Assembly: GCA_019459145.1 (NCBI GenBank)
Contig: JAIBEK010000019.1
Coordinates: 1 to 36,691 of the forward strand
Length of the DNA stretch: 36,691 bases
DNA from: Arenimonas sp.
Lineage (GTDB): Bacteria > Pseudomonadota > Alphaproteobacteria > Rhizobiales > Rhizobiaceae
Reading direction: 5' to 3'
Position 1 is the stretch's first letter. Every line of letters begins with the position of its first letter. Under the pieces are notes generated by a model, which was not told the origin of the DNA, ran no database searches, and saw only the letters and a program-made list of their open reading frames with translations. The position numbers and the translations under genes are program-made. This document shows, in pieces, positions 24,595 to 34,074 of this stretch.

Positions 24595-25388
24595 TCAGCC
24601 GGTAAATTCCTTGCCCAGCAGCGGACGAAGATCGCGCCGGGCGGCATAGCGACGGCAGATCGCAACGATCCGCTCGCGGCTCTTCCCGGGAATCTTGTCG
24701 CCGCGCCCGGCCACGCCCTTGTTGAGCCTCAGAGCCGCTCCGTTGCGGGTGTCCGCGAAACATGCGGCGGTCTGGCCGGCATCGGCATTCTCCGATCCGA
24801 TGAAATCGGGGATCCTTGTGCCCAACCGCTCCTTGTCGGCGATAAAATCGTCTTCATAGGAGACCCACAAGGGGGAGACCAGGCCGGCCGCCTCGCATTT
24901 TTGCCAGGATAGCAGAAATTTCACGTACCAGACGCACGTCGCGTCGGTCAGCATCTCGAAGCGGGCCTCGTCATCGAGCTTGGTGTACGTCGCGGGCATG
25001 CCGTCGTCGAAGAAGGCCGGATTGCCCGGCAGATCTCGCTCTACGGGATCAAGCCGATCGTCACGGTGCGCAACATCTTCGACACGCTCGTCAGCCTCGA
25101 CGACATGCTGCTCCAATGGCGGGCGGTCGACCTGGCGCGCATGACGAGTTCGCTGAACTGGTCGAGATTGATGCTGAGCCGGCCCGCGCTGACATCGTTC
25201 ATTGCCGGCAGGTAGAAGGGATGGGCAAAGTTCAGCACGGTCGCCGCCGCGAGCGCCTGCTGCGACGGCACGCCGCGGAAATGGTCGTCGGCGAGCAGCC
25301 GGACCTTGGCCATGTCCGGCTCGAGCGCGATCGTCCGCATCACGTCGTAGAGCCCGAGCGTTTGCGGCGTTTCCGCCTTGCTGTCCAT
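24595..25388 (-). pseudogene. Sulfotransferase-like gene disrupted by an internal micro-inversion
   Basis: Three coding pieces. The C-terminal piece (minus, about 25028-24595) runs GNPAFFDDGMPATYTK through CVWYVKFLLSWQK, LWVSYEDDFIADKERLG and RLNKGVAGRGDKIPG, a PAPS-sulfotransferase-like end. The N-terminal piece (minus, 25388 to about 25141) reads LNFAHPFYLPAMNDVSAGRL with an AAGG-preceded ATG. Between them about 105 bp reads well only on the plus strand: YGIKPIVTVRNIFDTLVSLD, a sulfotransferase core motif. Flipping that segment joins it in frame to the C-terminal piece (AVDLPGNPAFF); the N-terminal join remains one base out of frame. No N-terminal P-loop is recognised, so that piece could belong to something else. 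The gene cannot make a normal protein as read. Confidence 0.75.
25024..25140. repeat. Imperfect 12-bp inverted repeats bounding the inverted segment
   Basis: GCCCGGCAGATC at 25024-25035 and, reverse-complemented, GCGCGCCAGGTC at 25129-25140 match at 9 of 12 positions. They sit exactly where coding sense changes strand. They are plausible crossover points for the inversion, by homologous slippage or a recombinase. Confidence 0.6.
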
Positions 25389-25680
25389 GTCCGTCCTTGT
25401 CATCGTCACCAGCGGCCCGCCGACATTCTCCTAACGCGCCGAGCTCGCATGTCAGCGTGACCAATGGACCTTGCACGGGACTTGACGCCCCACCTGGAGA
25501 AGGGCGCCGAGGGCGCCCCGGCCGGCAAGGATTTCCGCGACCATTGTCACGCAAGAACAAACACGGTTACGTGGCAAAAGACGCGGTGGAGGCGATTCGG
25601 TCGGGCGCGGGCGGTGCCGGCAACCGGACGACCCACCACGGGGGAGAGCATAGCCGATCAACACCATCAGGGACCGTTCC
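25389..25680. other. 292-bp divergent intergenic region before cysD
   Basis: Lies between the broken sulfotransferase-like gene and cysD, so it should hold promoters for both. No strong promoter pair, terminator or repeat was identified. On the minus strand an AGGAGA ribosome-like site near 25428-25433 opens only a six-codon frame. Confidence 0.25.
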
Positions 25681-26580
25681 TTGCCGCTGAGCCATCTTGA
25701 GCGCCTCGAAGCCGAAGCGATCCATATTCTGCGGGAGGTCGCCGCGACCTTTTCCCGGCCGGTCATGCTGTATTCCGTCGGCAAGGACTCCTCGGTCATG
25801 TTACATCTGGCGATGAAGGCCTTCTACCCGGCCCGCCCGCCCTTCCCCTTTCTGCATGTGGACACGACCTGGAAATTCAGGGAGATGATCGAATTTCGCG
25901 ATCGCATGGCCAGGGAGCTCGGGCTGGAGCTTCTGGTGCATGTGAACCCGCAGGGCATCGCGGAAAACATCTCGCCCTTCGTGCATGGCTCCAGCGTCCA
26001 CACGCACATGATGAAGACGGTCGGCCTGCGCCAGGCGCTCGACAAGTACGGCTTCGACGCCGCCTTCGGCGGCGCGCGGCGCGACGAGGAGAAATCCCGC
26101 GCCAAGGAGCGCATCTTCTCCTTCCGCAACGCCGCGCATGCCTGGGAACCGAAGAGCCAGCGGCCGGAAATGTGGAAGACCTACAATACCCGGGTGGCAC
26201 AGGGCGAATCGATCCGGGTCTTCCCGCTGTCGAACTGGACGGAGCTCGACGTCTGGCAATACATCCTGAAGGAGAACATCCCCATCGTTCCGCTGTATTT
26301 CGCCGCCAGGCGGCCGGTGGTCGAGCGTGACGGCATGCTGATCCTGGTCGACGACGAGCGCATGCCGATCGGACCGGACGACAGGATCGAGCAGCGCATG
26401 GTGCGGTTCCGCACGCTTGGCTGCTATCCGCTGACCGGGGCGGTCGAATCCGATGCCACGACCCTCGAGGCGATCGTCAGCGAAATGCTGACCGCGCGCA
26501 CCTCCGAGCGCCAGGGCCGGATGATCGACCGGGACGAGGCGGGCTCGATGGAGAAGAAGAAGCGCGAGGGCTATTTCTGA
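25681..26580 (+). CDS. cysD: Sulfate adenylyltransferase small subunit
   Basis: 299 residues. With the CysN GTPase it forms adenosine 5'-phosphosulfate (APS) from sulfate and ATP. Seen: the PP-loop [71 protein letters not shown] and [14 protein letters not shown], ending KKKREGYF. It starts at TTG 25681 with AGGGAC upstream; the stop overlaps the next ATG (TGATG), so cysD and cysNC are coupled. Followed by an APS-kinase fusion and cysQ, it belongs to a PAPS-making set rather than only cysteine synthesis. Confidence 0.97.
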   Translation: MPLSHLERLEAEAIHILREVAATFSRPVMLYSVGKDSSVMLHLAMKAFYPARPPFPFLHVDTTWKFREMIEFRDRMARELGLELLVHVNPQGIAENISPFVHGSSVHTHMMKTVGLRQALDKYGFDAAFGGARRDEEKSRAKERIFSFRNAAHAWEPKSQRPEMWKTYNTRVAQGESIRVFPLSNWTELDVWQYILKENIPIVPLYFAARRPVVERDGMLILVDDERMPIGPDDRIEQRMVRFRTLGCYPLTGAVESDATTLEAIVSEMLTARTSERQGRMIDRDEAGSMEKKKREGYF

Positions 26581-28505
26581 TGGGCACGGTCCCGACAGAC
26601 CGGCCATCCGCAAGCCTCGGCGAAGGCCGGCATGACGCGCAGAACATGTCGCTGTTGCGCTTCATCACCTGCGGCTCGGTCGACGACGGCAAATCGACCC
26701 TGATCGGCCGCCTGCTCTACGATGCCAAGCTGGTTCTCGACGACCAGGTCGCCACGCTCGAAAGCGACAGCCGCAAGCACGGCACCGCGGGCGAGGACAT
26801 CGATTTCGCCCTTCTGGTCGACGGGCTGGAAGCCGAGCGGGAACAGGGCATCACCATCGACGTCGCCTATCGCTCGTTTACCACCGAGCGGCGGCGGTTC
26901 ATCGTCGCCGACACGCCGGGACACGAGGAATATACCCGCAACATGGCGACCGGCGCTTCGACGGCCGATCTCGCGGTCGTTCTGGTCGACGCCCGCAAGG
27001 GCATATTGCAGCAGACCCGGCGGCATTCCTACATCGCGTCTCTCATCGGCATCAGGCACGTCCTGCTCGCCGTCAACAAGATCGACCTCGTCGGCTACGA
27101 CCAGGCCGTCTTCGACGGCCACGTCGCCGACTACATGGCCTTTGCCCGTGACCTCGGCTTTGCCACCATCCAGCCGATCCCGCTGTCCGCCCGTCACGGC
27201 GCCAATGTCATACGCCGGTCCGACAGGACCGGATGGTATGCCGGCCCGAGCCTCATCGAACACCTGGAGACGGTGCCGGTCGAGGATGCGGCTCTCGATC
27301 GGCCGTTCCGGCTTCCGGTGCAATATGTCATCCGGCCCAATCTCGACTTTCGGGGCTTTGCCGGCCAGGTCGCCTCAGGCAGCGTGGCAGTTGGCGACAC
27401 GGTGGTCGTCGCCAAGTCCGGGCAATCATCGCGGGTCCGAGAGATCGTCACCTATGACGGCCCGCTGCAAAGGGCGGTCGAGGGACAGTCCGTCACGCTG
27501 GTGCTCGAAGATCAACTCGACGTGTCGCGCGGCAATATGCTGGTTGCCCCCGACCACCGGCCGAGCCTCGCCGACCAGTTCCAGGCCCACATCGTCTGGT
27601 TCGATCACCAGCCGCTGCTGCCGGGCCGAAGCTATATCCTGCGCACCGAGACCGACAGCGTCGAGGCGACCGTGACGGCGCTGAAATACAGCGTCGACAT
27701 CGCCTCCTTCTCCCATATCGCCGCCAAGGCCCTGCAGATGAACGAGGTCGGGGTGTGCAATCTCTCGACCCGCGCGCCCATCGCCTTCGACCCCTATCGC
27801 AAGAACCGGTCCACCGGCAATTTCATCCTGATCGACCGGACGACCAACCGTACCGTCGGCGCCGGCATGATCGACTATGCGCTGCGCCGCGCCGACAACA
27901 TCCACTGGCAGGCCGTCGAAGTCGACCGCGCGGCCCGCGCCGCGCTGATGGGACACCGGCCCGCCGTCATCTGGCTCACGGGACTGTCGGGATCGGGCAA
28001 GTCGACGGTGGCGAACCGGCTGGAGCACCTGCTGCATTCGCTCGGCCATCACACCTACCTGCTCGACGGCGACAATGTCCGCCACGGGCTGAACCGTGAT
28101 CTCGGGTTCACCGACGAGGACCGGGTCGAGAACATCCGCCGTGTCGCCGAGGTCGCCAGGCTGATGGCCGATGCCGGGCTGATCGTCATCGTCTCGTTCA
28201 TCTCGCCGTTCCGCTCGGAACGGCAACTGGCCCGCGAGATGATGGTCAAGGGCGAATTCTTCGAGGTGTTCATCGACACCCCGATCGAGGAATGTGCCCG
28301 ACGGGATCCGAAGGGTCTGTACCGGAAGGCGATGAGCGGCGAGATCAAGAACTTCACCGGCATCAGTTCGCCCTACGAGCCGCCGGAACATCCCGAACTG
28401 CATTTGCGCACCGTCGGCACCGACCCGAACGACCTGGCCTTGCGGATCGAGGAACTGCTGGCACAGCGAATGAATGGAGAGACTTCGCGTGATCGAGACG
28501 TTTGA
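26580..28505 (+). CDS. cysNC: Bifunctional sulfate adenylyltransferase large subunit / APS kinase (NodQ-type)
   Basis: 641 residues, two enzymes in one chain. The N-terminal GTPase (CysN) has [33 protein letters not shown] and [12 protein letters not shown], followed by two beta-barrel domains. The C-terminal APS kinase (from about 455) has the P-loop GLSGSGKST near 468-476, [28 protein letters not shown] and [18 protein letters not shown]. The product is PAPS, the sulfuryl donor. This fused architecture is the NodQ/CysNC type; in rhizobia, which reduce APS directly for cysteine, PAPS mainly serves sulfation of Nod factors or polysaccharides. Coupled to cysD upstream and overlapping cysQ downstream. 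Confidence 0.97.
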   Translation: MGTVPTDRPSASLGEGRHDAQNMSLLRFITCGSVDDGKSTLIGRLLYDAKLVLDDQVATLESDSRKHGTAGEDIDFALLVDGLEAEREQGITIDVAYRSFTTERRRFIVADTPGHEEYTRNMATGASTADLAVVLVDARKGILQQTRRHSYIASLIGIRHVLLAVNKIDLVGYDQAVFDGHVADYMAFARDLGFATIQPIPLSARHGANVIRRSDRTGWYAGPSLIEHLETVPVEDAALDRPFRLPVQYVIRPNLDFRGFAGQVASGSVAVGDTVVVAKSGQSSRVREIVTYDGPLQRAVEGQSVTLVLEDQLDVSRGNMLVAPDHRPSLADQFQAHIVWFDHQPLLPGRSYILRTETDSVEATVTALKYSVDIASFSHIAAKALQMNEVGVCNLSTRAPIAFDPYRKNRSTGNFILIDRTTNRTVGAGMIDYALRRADNIHWQAVEVDRAARAALMGHRPAVIWLTGLSGSGKSTVANRLEHLLHSLGHHTYLLDGDNVRHGLNRDLGFTDEDRVENIRRVAEVARLMADAGLIVIVSFISPFRSERQLAREMMVKGEFFEVFIDTPIEECARRDPKGLYRKAMSGEIKNFTGISSPYEPPEHPELHLRTVGTDPNDLALRIEELLAQRMNGETSRDRDV

Positions 28506-29283
28506 ACAAGCGGCGCTCGCCGCCGGCCGCACCATAATGGAAGTCTACGAAGGGGGCATCCATGTGACGCTGAAGCCCGATTGCTCGCCCGTCACGGAGG
28601 CCGACGAGCGCGCCGAGGCGGTGATCCTCGGCCTGCTCGCCGAAGCGCTGCCCGACCTGCCGGTCGTCGCCGAAGAGGCGGTCTCGGCAGGCAAGGTTCC
28701 GGACGTGGAGGGCCGGTCCTTCATTCTGGTCGACCCGCTCGACGGCACGAAGGAGTTCATCAATCGCCGGGCGGAGTTCACCGTCAACATTGCGCTGATC
28801 GAAAACGGCTTACCGGTGGCCGGCATCGTCTACGCCCCTGCCCTGGGCATTGCCTATGTCGGCTCCAGCGCCGGCGCCTTCAAGCTGACGGTCAATCCGA
28901 ATTTCACCATCGCCGATCGGCGGTCGATCACCGCGCGCGTCCGCCGCACCCCGCCGGTCGCCGTGGCCAGCCGCTCGCACAACAATACCGAGACGGAAGC
29001 GTTCCTGGCGACGAACGGCATCACCGAGTATCGATCGATCGGATCGTCGCTCAAGTTCTGCCTGCTGGCCGAGGGCGAGGCCGACGTCTATCCCCGCTTC
29101 GGCCGCACCATGGAATGGGACACCGCGGCCGGCGACGCCGTGCTGAGGGCCGCCGGCGGGGAAACACTGAGCCTCGGCGGCACGCCGCTTGCCTACGGCA
29201 AGACGATGCAGGCGAGCGACACGGATTTCGCCAACCCGTTCTTCATCGCCTGGGGCGCGGGTTCCGTGGAACCGCAGGGCTGA
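28489..29283 (+). CDS. cysQ: 3'(2'),5'-bisphosphate nucleotidase
   Basis: 264 residues. Removes 3'-phosphate from PAP, the by-product of sulfotransferases, protecting them and exoribonucleases from inhibition. Inositol-monophosphatase fold signatures: [34 protein letters not shown] (metal-binding DPLDGT), and [19 protein letters not shown] 28489 is chosen for its GGAGAG site seven bases upstream; ATG 28474 is the alternative. It overlaps the end of cysNC, so cysD-cysNC-cysQ is one operon supplying PAPS and recycling PAP. Confidence 0.95.
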   Translation: MIETFEQAALAAGRTIMEVYEGGIHVTLKPDCSPVTEADERAEAVILGLLAEALPDLPVVAEEAVSAGKVPDVEGRSFILVDPLDGTKEFINRRAEFTVNIALIENGLPVAGIVYAPALGIAYVGSSAGAFKLTVNPNFTIADRRSITARVRRTPPVAVASRSHNNTETEAFLATNGITEYRSIGSSLKFCLLAEGEADVYPRFGRTMEWDTAAGDAVLRAAGGETLSLGGTPLAYGKTMQASDTDFANPFFIAWGAGSVEPQG

Positions 29284-29334
29284 AACAGGCACTGTTCACC
29301 AGCGGCGCCATCGACTGACCGCGTGCCGGCGTCC

Positions 29335-31056
29335 CTATCGTACGAGAAGCTCCGGCTCGCGATCCAATGCGGGCGCCGAAACAGAGGCTTGAGCCTGCGG
29401 CTTGGCGATGTCGGCAAGGATGGCGTTTGCCACGGTCTCGCCGAGTTCGTTCGAGCTGGTAATGCCCTGGACGAAGGGGAACTGGTGCAGCAGGAAGGGC
29501 AGCGCCAGGCAGTAGAGGCGGTTGCTGAGCGGTTGGTCGACGACGAGCCGGAACGCGCCGTCGAGCGCGATGCCGCCGGTTTCCTGTTCGGTCATCGGCT
29601 GGTCACCGATCCGAACCTGACCTTCGCTCAGGGCGCTCGCCTTCGACACCCCACCCTGGCGCCGCAGGCTCGGAAAGGGGATCTCGTCGGCGCCGAGCCG
29701 TCCCTGCCCGGTCGCATCGACCAGAGTATCAAAGACCAGTTCGCCCTCCGGCCGGGTGATGATCGCACCGCGCTCGGGTGTGTCGATGTCGAGATCGTAG
29801 TCGCCGCCCAGCGCGACGATGTCGAGCACGCCGGCCCGGCGCAGCGCCAGCACCCGCTCGATCGAGGCGTGCGGCACGGTCGCGTAATCGTCGACGAACA
29901 GGCTCTTGAAATGGCGGTGGAAGCGTTTCAGGTCGCGGACATTGAGGTGCGGCACGACACGGGCCACGACCTCATGCATGCGCAGGATCGCGTAGCGCCA
30001 GGCCACGGTGGTGTGGGTCTCATAGTTCTGCTTCGCCTCGGCCAGGTTGAGCGCCGCCCACAGGAAGGGATCGCTCTCCTGGCGGTCGGCGAAATAGGCG
30101 GCTTCGATCGTCTCGACCGTCAGTCCGGCAAGCCCGATCTTCGCCGCATAGTCCGGGTCGGCGGCGGTCAGTTCCTCGCGGAAAAGGCCAAAGACCGCGT
30201 CCAGCAGGTCGTCGCGGCCAGATGCGATCAGCTCGTCGACGGCCGCGTCTGTGCAGATCGACAGCGGCGCATAGGGAATGGGGAAATAGAAATCGGCCTC
30301 TGGCAGCATGCCCTTGCGCGACATCAGCGAGATGGACAGCCCCTCGCTGCCGGCGGCGCGGTGGTATTCGAGAAGGCCGGCCTCGTCGTGATAGAAGGTG
30401 CCGTGGCTGGTGGCGACCGTCACCATGGCGTCGATCCCGCTGAGCGACGTGCCGAGAATGCCGACACGGCCCGCCGCAATGCCCTTGAGCAGCGGCGCCG
30501 GCCAGGGCGAGGCGAAATAGCCTGGCTTGACTTCGGTCAGGTCGGGAAAGCTGTGCCCCGTCGCCATGACCACATGACCGAAGGCGTAATGCTCGCTCGG
30601 CAGATCGGGACGCGACACCGTCACCCGGATCTCATCCGGCTGAAGCGCGACATCGCTGACCTCGCAGCCGGCCTTGATCGTCACGGAATGACCGGCCGCC
30701 CGGCCCGATGCGACGACACCGTCGAACTGCGCCTTGAAATACTCGCCGAGAACAACGCGGGGAAAGAATTCGCGGTCGTTGATATGGGCCGGGTGTACCC
30801 GCAGGCGATCGAGTTCCTCAGGCGGCTGGCGCTCGAGCCATTCGACCAGCGTTTCGCCGATCGGGGGAATTTCGATGCTGGCGATATTGGCGAGCATGGC
30901 GCGATCGTTGACGGCGGGATGATAGGGCATGCCCCGGCCGGCGACGGCCTCCTTCTCGAACACCGTGATCTCCAGCGGCCGCGCCGAGGAGAGAAGCTTG
31001 CGAAGGCTGTAGATCGCGGTGGGCCCCGAACCGATCAGGGCAATGGTCTCGTTCAT
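29335..31056 (-). CDS. FAD/NAD(P)-binding protein (NAD_binding_9 type)
   Basis: 573 residues. Rossmann motif at the N-terminus (TIALIGSGPTAIYSLRKLLS), VFEKEAVAGRGMPYHPAVND, a middle ATGHSFPDL segment, RVGILGTSLSGIDAMV (second dinucleotide site) and a C-terminal LVDATGQGRLGADE. This matches the large uncharacterised family of FAD/NAD(P)-binding proteins related to flavin N-hydroxylases and EgtE/HpnW-like enzymes; no substrate can be named. ATG 31056 has an AAAGGCG site. It converges on cysQ with a 51-bp gap and no clear hairpin. The long length is normal for the family. Confidence 0.85.
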   Translation of the reverse strand: MNETIALIGSGPTAIYSLRKLLSSARPLEITVFEKEAVAGRGMPYHPAVNDRAMLANIASIEIPPIGETLVEWLERQPPEELDRLRVHPAHINDREFFPRVVLGEYFKAQFDGVVASGRAAGHSVTIKAGCEVSDVALQPDEIRVTVSRPDLPSEHYAFGHVVMATGHSFPDLTEVKPGYFASPWPAPLLKGIAAGRVGILGTSLSGIDAMVTVATSHGTFYHDEAGLLEYHRAAGSEGLSISLMSRKGMLPEADFYFPIPYAPLSICTDAAVDELIASGRDDLLDAVFGLFREELTAADPDYAAKIGLAGLTVETIEAAYFADRQESDPFLWAALNLAEAKQNYETHTTVAWRYAILRMHEVVARVVPHLNVRDLKRFHRHFKSLFVDDYATVPHASIERVLALRRAGVLDIVALGGDYDLDIDTPERGAIITRPEGELVFDTLVDATGQGRLGADEIPFPSLRRQGGVSKASALSEGQVRIGDQPMTEQETGGIALDGAFRLVVDQPLSNRLYCLALPFLLHQFPFVQGITSSNELGETVANAILADIAKPQAQASVSAPALDREPELLVR

Positions 31057-31240
31057 GTCACGCCTTTCGCGAAGATCCGGAGGTACATCGCCGGAATGTT
31101 GGACAGCCACAGGGCAGGCTAAGGTCGCGGATCAACTTCCGACGGCCGCTCCCCGCCCTCTTCGCCCATGGGAACTGCCGGGATCGGACCCGCCCTAAGC
31201 GCTCCAATCGACGCTTTGTTCCATGCGGCGAAAAATATCG

Positions 31241-31822
31241 TCAGGCGAGGCGTGCCGCATCCCCATCGGCCCGACGCATGCTGCGATAGAGGGTCGACCG
31301 GCTGACCCCGAACTGGCGGGCGGCCGCGGCCAGCGGGGTTCCCTCTCTCATGGCGTCGAGGGCGGCATCGATCTCGTGCGCCATCAGCTTGACCGGACGT
31401 CCGATCGGACTGCCGCGCGCCTTGGCCGCCGACATGCCGGCCTTGGTGCGCTCGGAGATCAAGGCCCGCTCGAATTCGGCAAGCGCGCCCATGATGTGGA
31501 AGATCAGGATCCCGCCGGCCGATGCGGTATCGATCGACTCGCTGACCGAATAGAGACCGATCTCCTTGCGCCCGAGCTCGGCCACCACCTCGATCAGATG
31601 CGACAGAGACCGGCCGAGCCGGTCGAGCCGCCAGATCACCAGCGTGTCGCCGGGCGAAAGTTCGTTCAGCGCGCCGACCAAGCCGGGACGCGAACGCGAT
31701 GCGCCCGACAGGCCCTGGTCCGTGTAGATCCGACGGCATCCGGCCGCCTTGAGGGCTCGCAACTGCAATTCGATATTCTGGTCGTGGGTGGAAACGCGGG
31801 CATAGCCAATTCGCATCGTCAT
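31241..31822 (-). CDS. Serine recombinase (resolvase/invertase family)
   Basis: 193 residues, full length for the Tn3-resolvase/Hin group. Catalytic Ser11 in IGYARVSTHDQN, TDQGLSGASRSRPGL, LVIWRLDRLGRSLSHL, the E-helix region FHIMGALAEFERALISERT, GRPVKL and a C-terminal helix-turn-helix (AAARQFGVSRSTLYRSMRRA). It can cut and rejoin DNA through a 5'-phosphoserine link. Start MTMRIGY at 31822 (or 31816) with weak ribosome site. No transposase accompanies it, and no obvious paired res sites were seen. It may be a remnant of a mobile element, yet appears intact. Confidence 0.92.
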   Translation of the reverse strand: MTMRIGYARVSTHDQNIELQLRALKAAGCRRIYTDQGLSGASRSRPGLVGALNELSPGDTLVIWRLDRLGRSLSHLIEVVAELGRKEIGLYSVSESIDTASAGGILIFHIMGALAEFERALISERTKAGMSAAKARGSPIGRPVKLMAHEIDAALDAMREGTPLAAAARQFGVSRSTLYRSMRRADGDAARLA

Positions 31823-32169
31823 TCGCGCCAGACATTTGTTGCGAGGCTCCGACGGGGGCTTCGGCGTCAATGAAACTGTATCACAACCGTTCCCTTTTGA
31901 GCACGCCTCAAGATTTAAGTCAACAAGAATATACACGCATAGGTTTGCACATCCCAAACTCGGGCCTGTTGTACGGAATGCGACTAAGCAACTCTACGAA
32001 CAGGCTTTTCCGGGACCACCGTATTCTTAAGGGCAATCCGCATCGGCTAAACCGGATACGTTCAGAGGTTGAGAAAACGGTCGCACGGGGTTGTGCAAAT
32101 AGGAACGCTTTAGCGACGCATCGCGTCGCCTGGCAGATCAATCAACCCTTGAGACGGAAGGAAATTGTC
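31823..32169 (+). other. 347-bp AT-richer leader region before the 231-residue protein
   Basis: Visibly lower GC than its surroundings, with stretches such as aagaatatacacgcatagg. Contains a perfect 7-bp hairpin GCGACGC-ATC-GCGTCGC at 32113-32129, about 40 nt before the downstream ATG. An open frame runs through it in phase with the downstream gene, but codon quality is poor upstream of 32170 and a good ribosome site (GGAAGGA) marks 32170. Composition suggests acquired DNA next to the recombinase. Confidence 0.5.
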
Positions 32170-32865
32170 ATGCCCAATTATTCGCTCACGCTCAACATCG
32201 ACCCCACCGACCTCAATGTCATCAAGGCGGCCGGCCAACGGCTGACCCTTGCCAAGCCTGTCGGCAGCGGCGACCCGAACGTCGTCTGGCTGTCGATCGA
32301 TCCCTTCCAGTCGACCACGGTCGAGTGGACGGAGGACTACTGGATCTACGCCTCCACCACCGAGGTCAGCCAGGGCAACAACATCTCCAAGCTCTCGGAA
32401 GTGACCCCGGGCCCGGCGCTCGACGCCGGCTACTACCCCTTCACCCCGGCAGCAACCTTCGGCGTCTTCCAGAACAGCCCGGCGATCGCCTCCGGCACCT
32501 ACGCCGCCGAGAACATGATGCCCTATACCCAGTATCCGGCGCTGACCTTCGGCCTGTCGCAATCGGCCATGGTCAGCAAGAAGCTGGCCGAGCGCAAGCC
32601 GATCTCGGCCCAGTCGGTTCTGTCGCAGCAGCAGATCCAGATGACGCCCTTCACCAATGTCTATGTCTGGCTACAGAGCCAGTTCGCCAGCGAGACGATC
32701 ATCACCAAGATCGTCGGCAACAATGCGGTCGCCCGCTTCGGCGGTGGCGTCAACGACATCACCCTCAAGTATGACCCGAACCGCGGCGTCTTCGTCCCGG
32801 ACGCCAAGTCCGAAGGCCTGATCGAGCGCGGCATGATCGAGCTTCGCATGCCGCTGCTGCTCTGA
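32170..32865 (+). CDS. Unrecognised 231-residue beta-rich protein
   Basis: Not recognised. The ATG at 32170 has AAGGA eight bases upstream. No signal peptide, no membrane segment, no Cys. The sequence is rich in Thr, Ser, Tyr, Trp and short hydrophobic strands: NIDPTDLNVIKAAGQRLTL, VVWLSIDPFQSTTVEWTEDY, WIYASTTEVSQGNNISK, then AMVSKKLAERKPISAQSVLS, TNVYVWLQSQF and ARFGGGVNDITLKY. The pattern suggests an all-beta sandwich rather than an enzyme with an obvious active site. It sits between a recombinase and a secreted protease; a 9-bp hairpin follows it. Function open. Confidence 0.8.
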   Translation: MPNYSLTLNIDPTDLNVIKAAGQRLTLAKPVGSGDPNVVWLSIDPFQSTTVEWTEDYWIYASTTEVSQGNNISKLSEVTPGPALDAGYYPFTPAATFGVFQNSPAIASGTYAAENMMPYTQYPALTFGLSQSAMVSKKLAERKPISAQSVLSQQQIQMTPFTNVYVWLQSQFASETIITKIVGNNAVARFGGGVNDITLKYDPNRGVFVPDAKSEGLIERGMIELRMPLLL

Positions 32866-32881
32866 CAGCGACCACATCCAG

Positions 32882-32903
32882 GGTGGCCGGTTCGCCGGCC
32901 ACC
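32882..32903 (+). terminator. Hairpin with UUCG loop after the 231-residue gene
   Basis: GGTGGCCGG (32882-32890), loop TTCG, CCGGCCACC (32895-32903): a perfect 9-bp stem with a very stable tetraloop 17 bp after the stop codon. No T-run follows (TCCCCTC), so termination may be partial. Confidence 0.6.
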
Positions 32904-32997
32904 TCCCCTCACAAATTCATGGGCTGGAGGGCGGATCAGCTCCGCACCGCATGCGCTTGCCTGCCGCTTCGGCCGACCAGAAAGAAGGATCAGGACA

Positions 32998-33960
32998 ATG
33001 ACGAACCCGCATGGCGCCCGGCGCCGCACCGCATCCGCCCTGCTTTCCCTGGCGCTCGCCGCCTCGGGCGCATCGGCGGCCGATCTGAAGATCGAGAACC
33101 TGAAGAACGCCAAGGACGGCCGGGCACCGCTCAGCCTGGAGGAGTTGCAATCGGCCAGACCCATGCCGAGCAAGGAAGTCTCGCCGGAGGAATTGCAGGA
33201 GATGCAGCAGCGCTTCCGGGCACTCAATCCCAATATTCTCAACCTCGGGGCGGGTCCCGACAAGCAGGGCAGCCTGGTCAAGGGCGTGCCGGAAAAGGTC
33301 GATGATCCGGCCGCCGCCGCCCCTTATTGGAGCACCGGCCGGCTGACCTTTCGCGACGGCGACGGGGCGCCGTCCGCCTGCACCGCCCAGTTCGTCGAAA
33401 GCGCCTCGGTGATCCTCACCGCCGCCCATTGCGTGATGGACGAGGAGACCGGCAAGTGGTTTTCCGACTTCGTCTTCCAGCGCGCCTATAATGACGGCGT
33501 GACGGCCCAGACGGTCGGCTGGCGCTGCGTCTCGCTGTTCGACGCTTTCCATGACCCGGCACCGAACTTCGCCTATGACTATGCCTTCATTCTGGCGGAC
33601 GGAAAGGACGACGAGAAGCCGCTGGAAATGACCATCGGATCGCCCGCCGACAAGGCTCTGACCGCGATCGGCTATCCGGCAAACTTCGGCAACGGCCGCT
33701 TCCTCTACAAGGTCGACGGTGAATGGTCGGCGGTCGTCGACGGCATCGTCACCATGACCGGCAACCCGATGCGTTCGGGCAATAGCGGCGGCGCCTGGTT
33801 CACCGACTTCAAGGTCGGCGGCGGGGCGGGAGAGAACCGCGTGATCAGCCTCAACTCGCATCATCTGGAAGGCAATACGGAGGACGAGAACGGCCCGCTC
33901 TTCACCGCCGACACCAGCCGCCTGCTGGCGCATGTGGCGGACGCCAAGTGCCTCGACTGA
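32998..33960 (+). CDS. Secreted trypsin-like (S1) serine protease
   Basis: 320 residues. Signal peptide (LLSLALAASGASA, cleavage near 28), a roughly 80-residue polar proregion, then an S1-type fold with His144 in ILTAAHCVMDEETG, Asp194 in FAYDYAFILAD and Ser263 in MRSGNSGGAWF, the complete catalytic triad. Cys residues around the His and later (GWRC) could form disulfides. ATG 32998 follows AAGGA. No adhesion or PDZ domain is seen. It probably acts in the periplasm or outside the cell; substrate unknown. A strong hairpin follows at 33977. Confidence 0.9.
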   Translation: MTNPHGARRRTASALLSLALAASGASAADLKIENLKNAKDGRAPLSLEELQSARPMPSKEVSPEELQEMQQRFRALNPNILNLGAGPDKQGSLVKGVPEKVDDPAAAAPYWSTGRLTFRDGDGAPSACTAQFVESASVILTAAHCVMDEETGKWFSDFVFQRAYNDGVTAQTVGWRCVSLFDAFHDPAPNFAYDYAFILADGKDDEKPLEMTIGSPADKALTAIGYPANFGNGRFLYKVDGEWSAVVDGIVTMTGNPMRSGNSGGAWFTDFKVGGGAGENRVISLNSHHLEGNTEDENGPLFTADTSRLLAHVADAKCLD

Positions 33961-33976
33961 GACTGGCGAGCCCTGG

Positions 33977-34003
33977 CGGAAACCCGCCGCGTGCGGGTTT
34001 CCG
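33977..34003 (+). terminator. Terminator-like hairpin after the protease gene
   Basis: CGGAAACCCGC (33977-33987) and GCGGGTTTCCG (33993-34003) form a perfect 11-bp stem with a 5-nt loop, 17 bp past the stop. The downstream side lacks a T-run, though the stem itself ends in TTTCC. Confidence 0.6.
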
Positions 34004-34074
34004 TCCACCGGGGCCGGGTCAGGCAATGGTAACCAATTTGCGCCATAAAGGGTGGAACAGCAGGAGTTTCACCC

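Noticed and set aside
31119..31835. A 238-codon minus frame overlapping the recombinase gene in another phase.
   Set aside because: It has no recognisable motifs and is Arg-rich, whereas the overlapping frame has the complete serine-recombinase signature.
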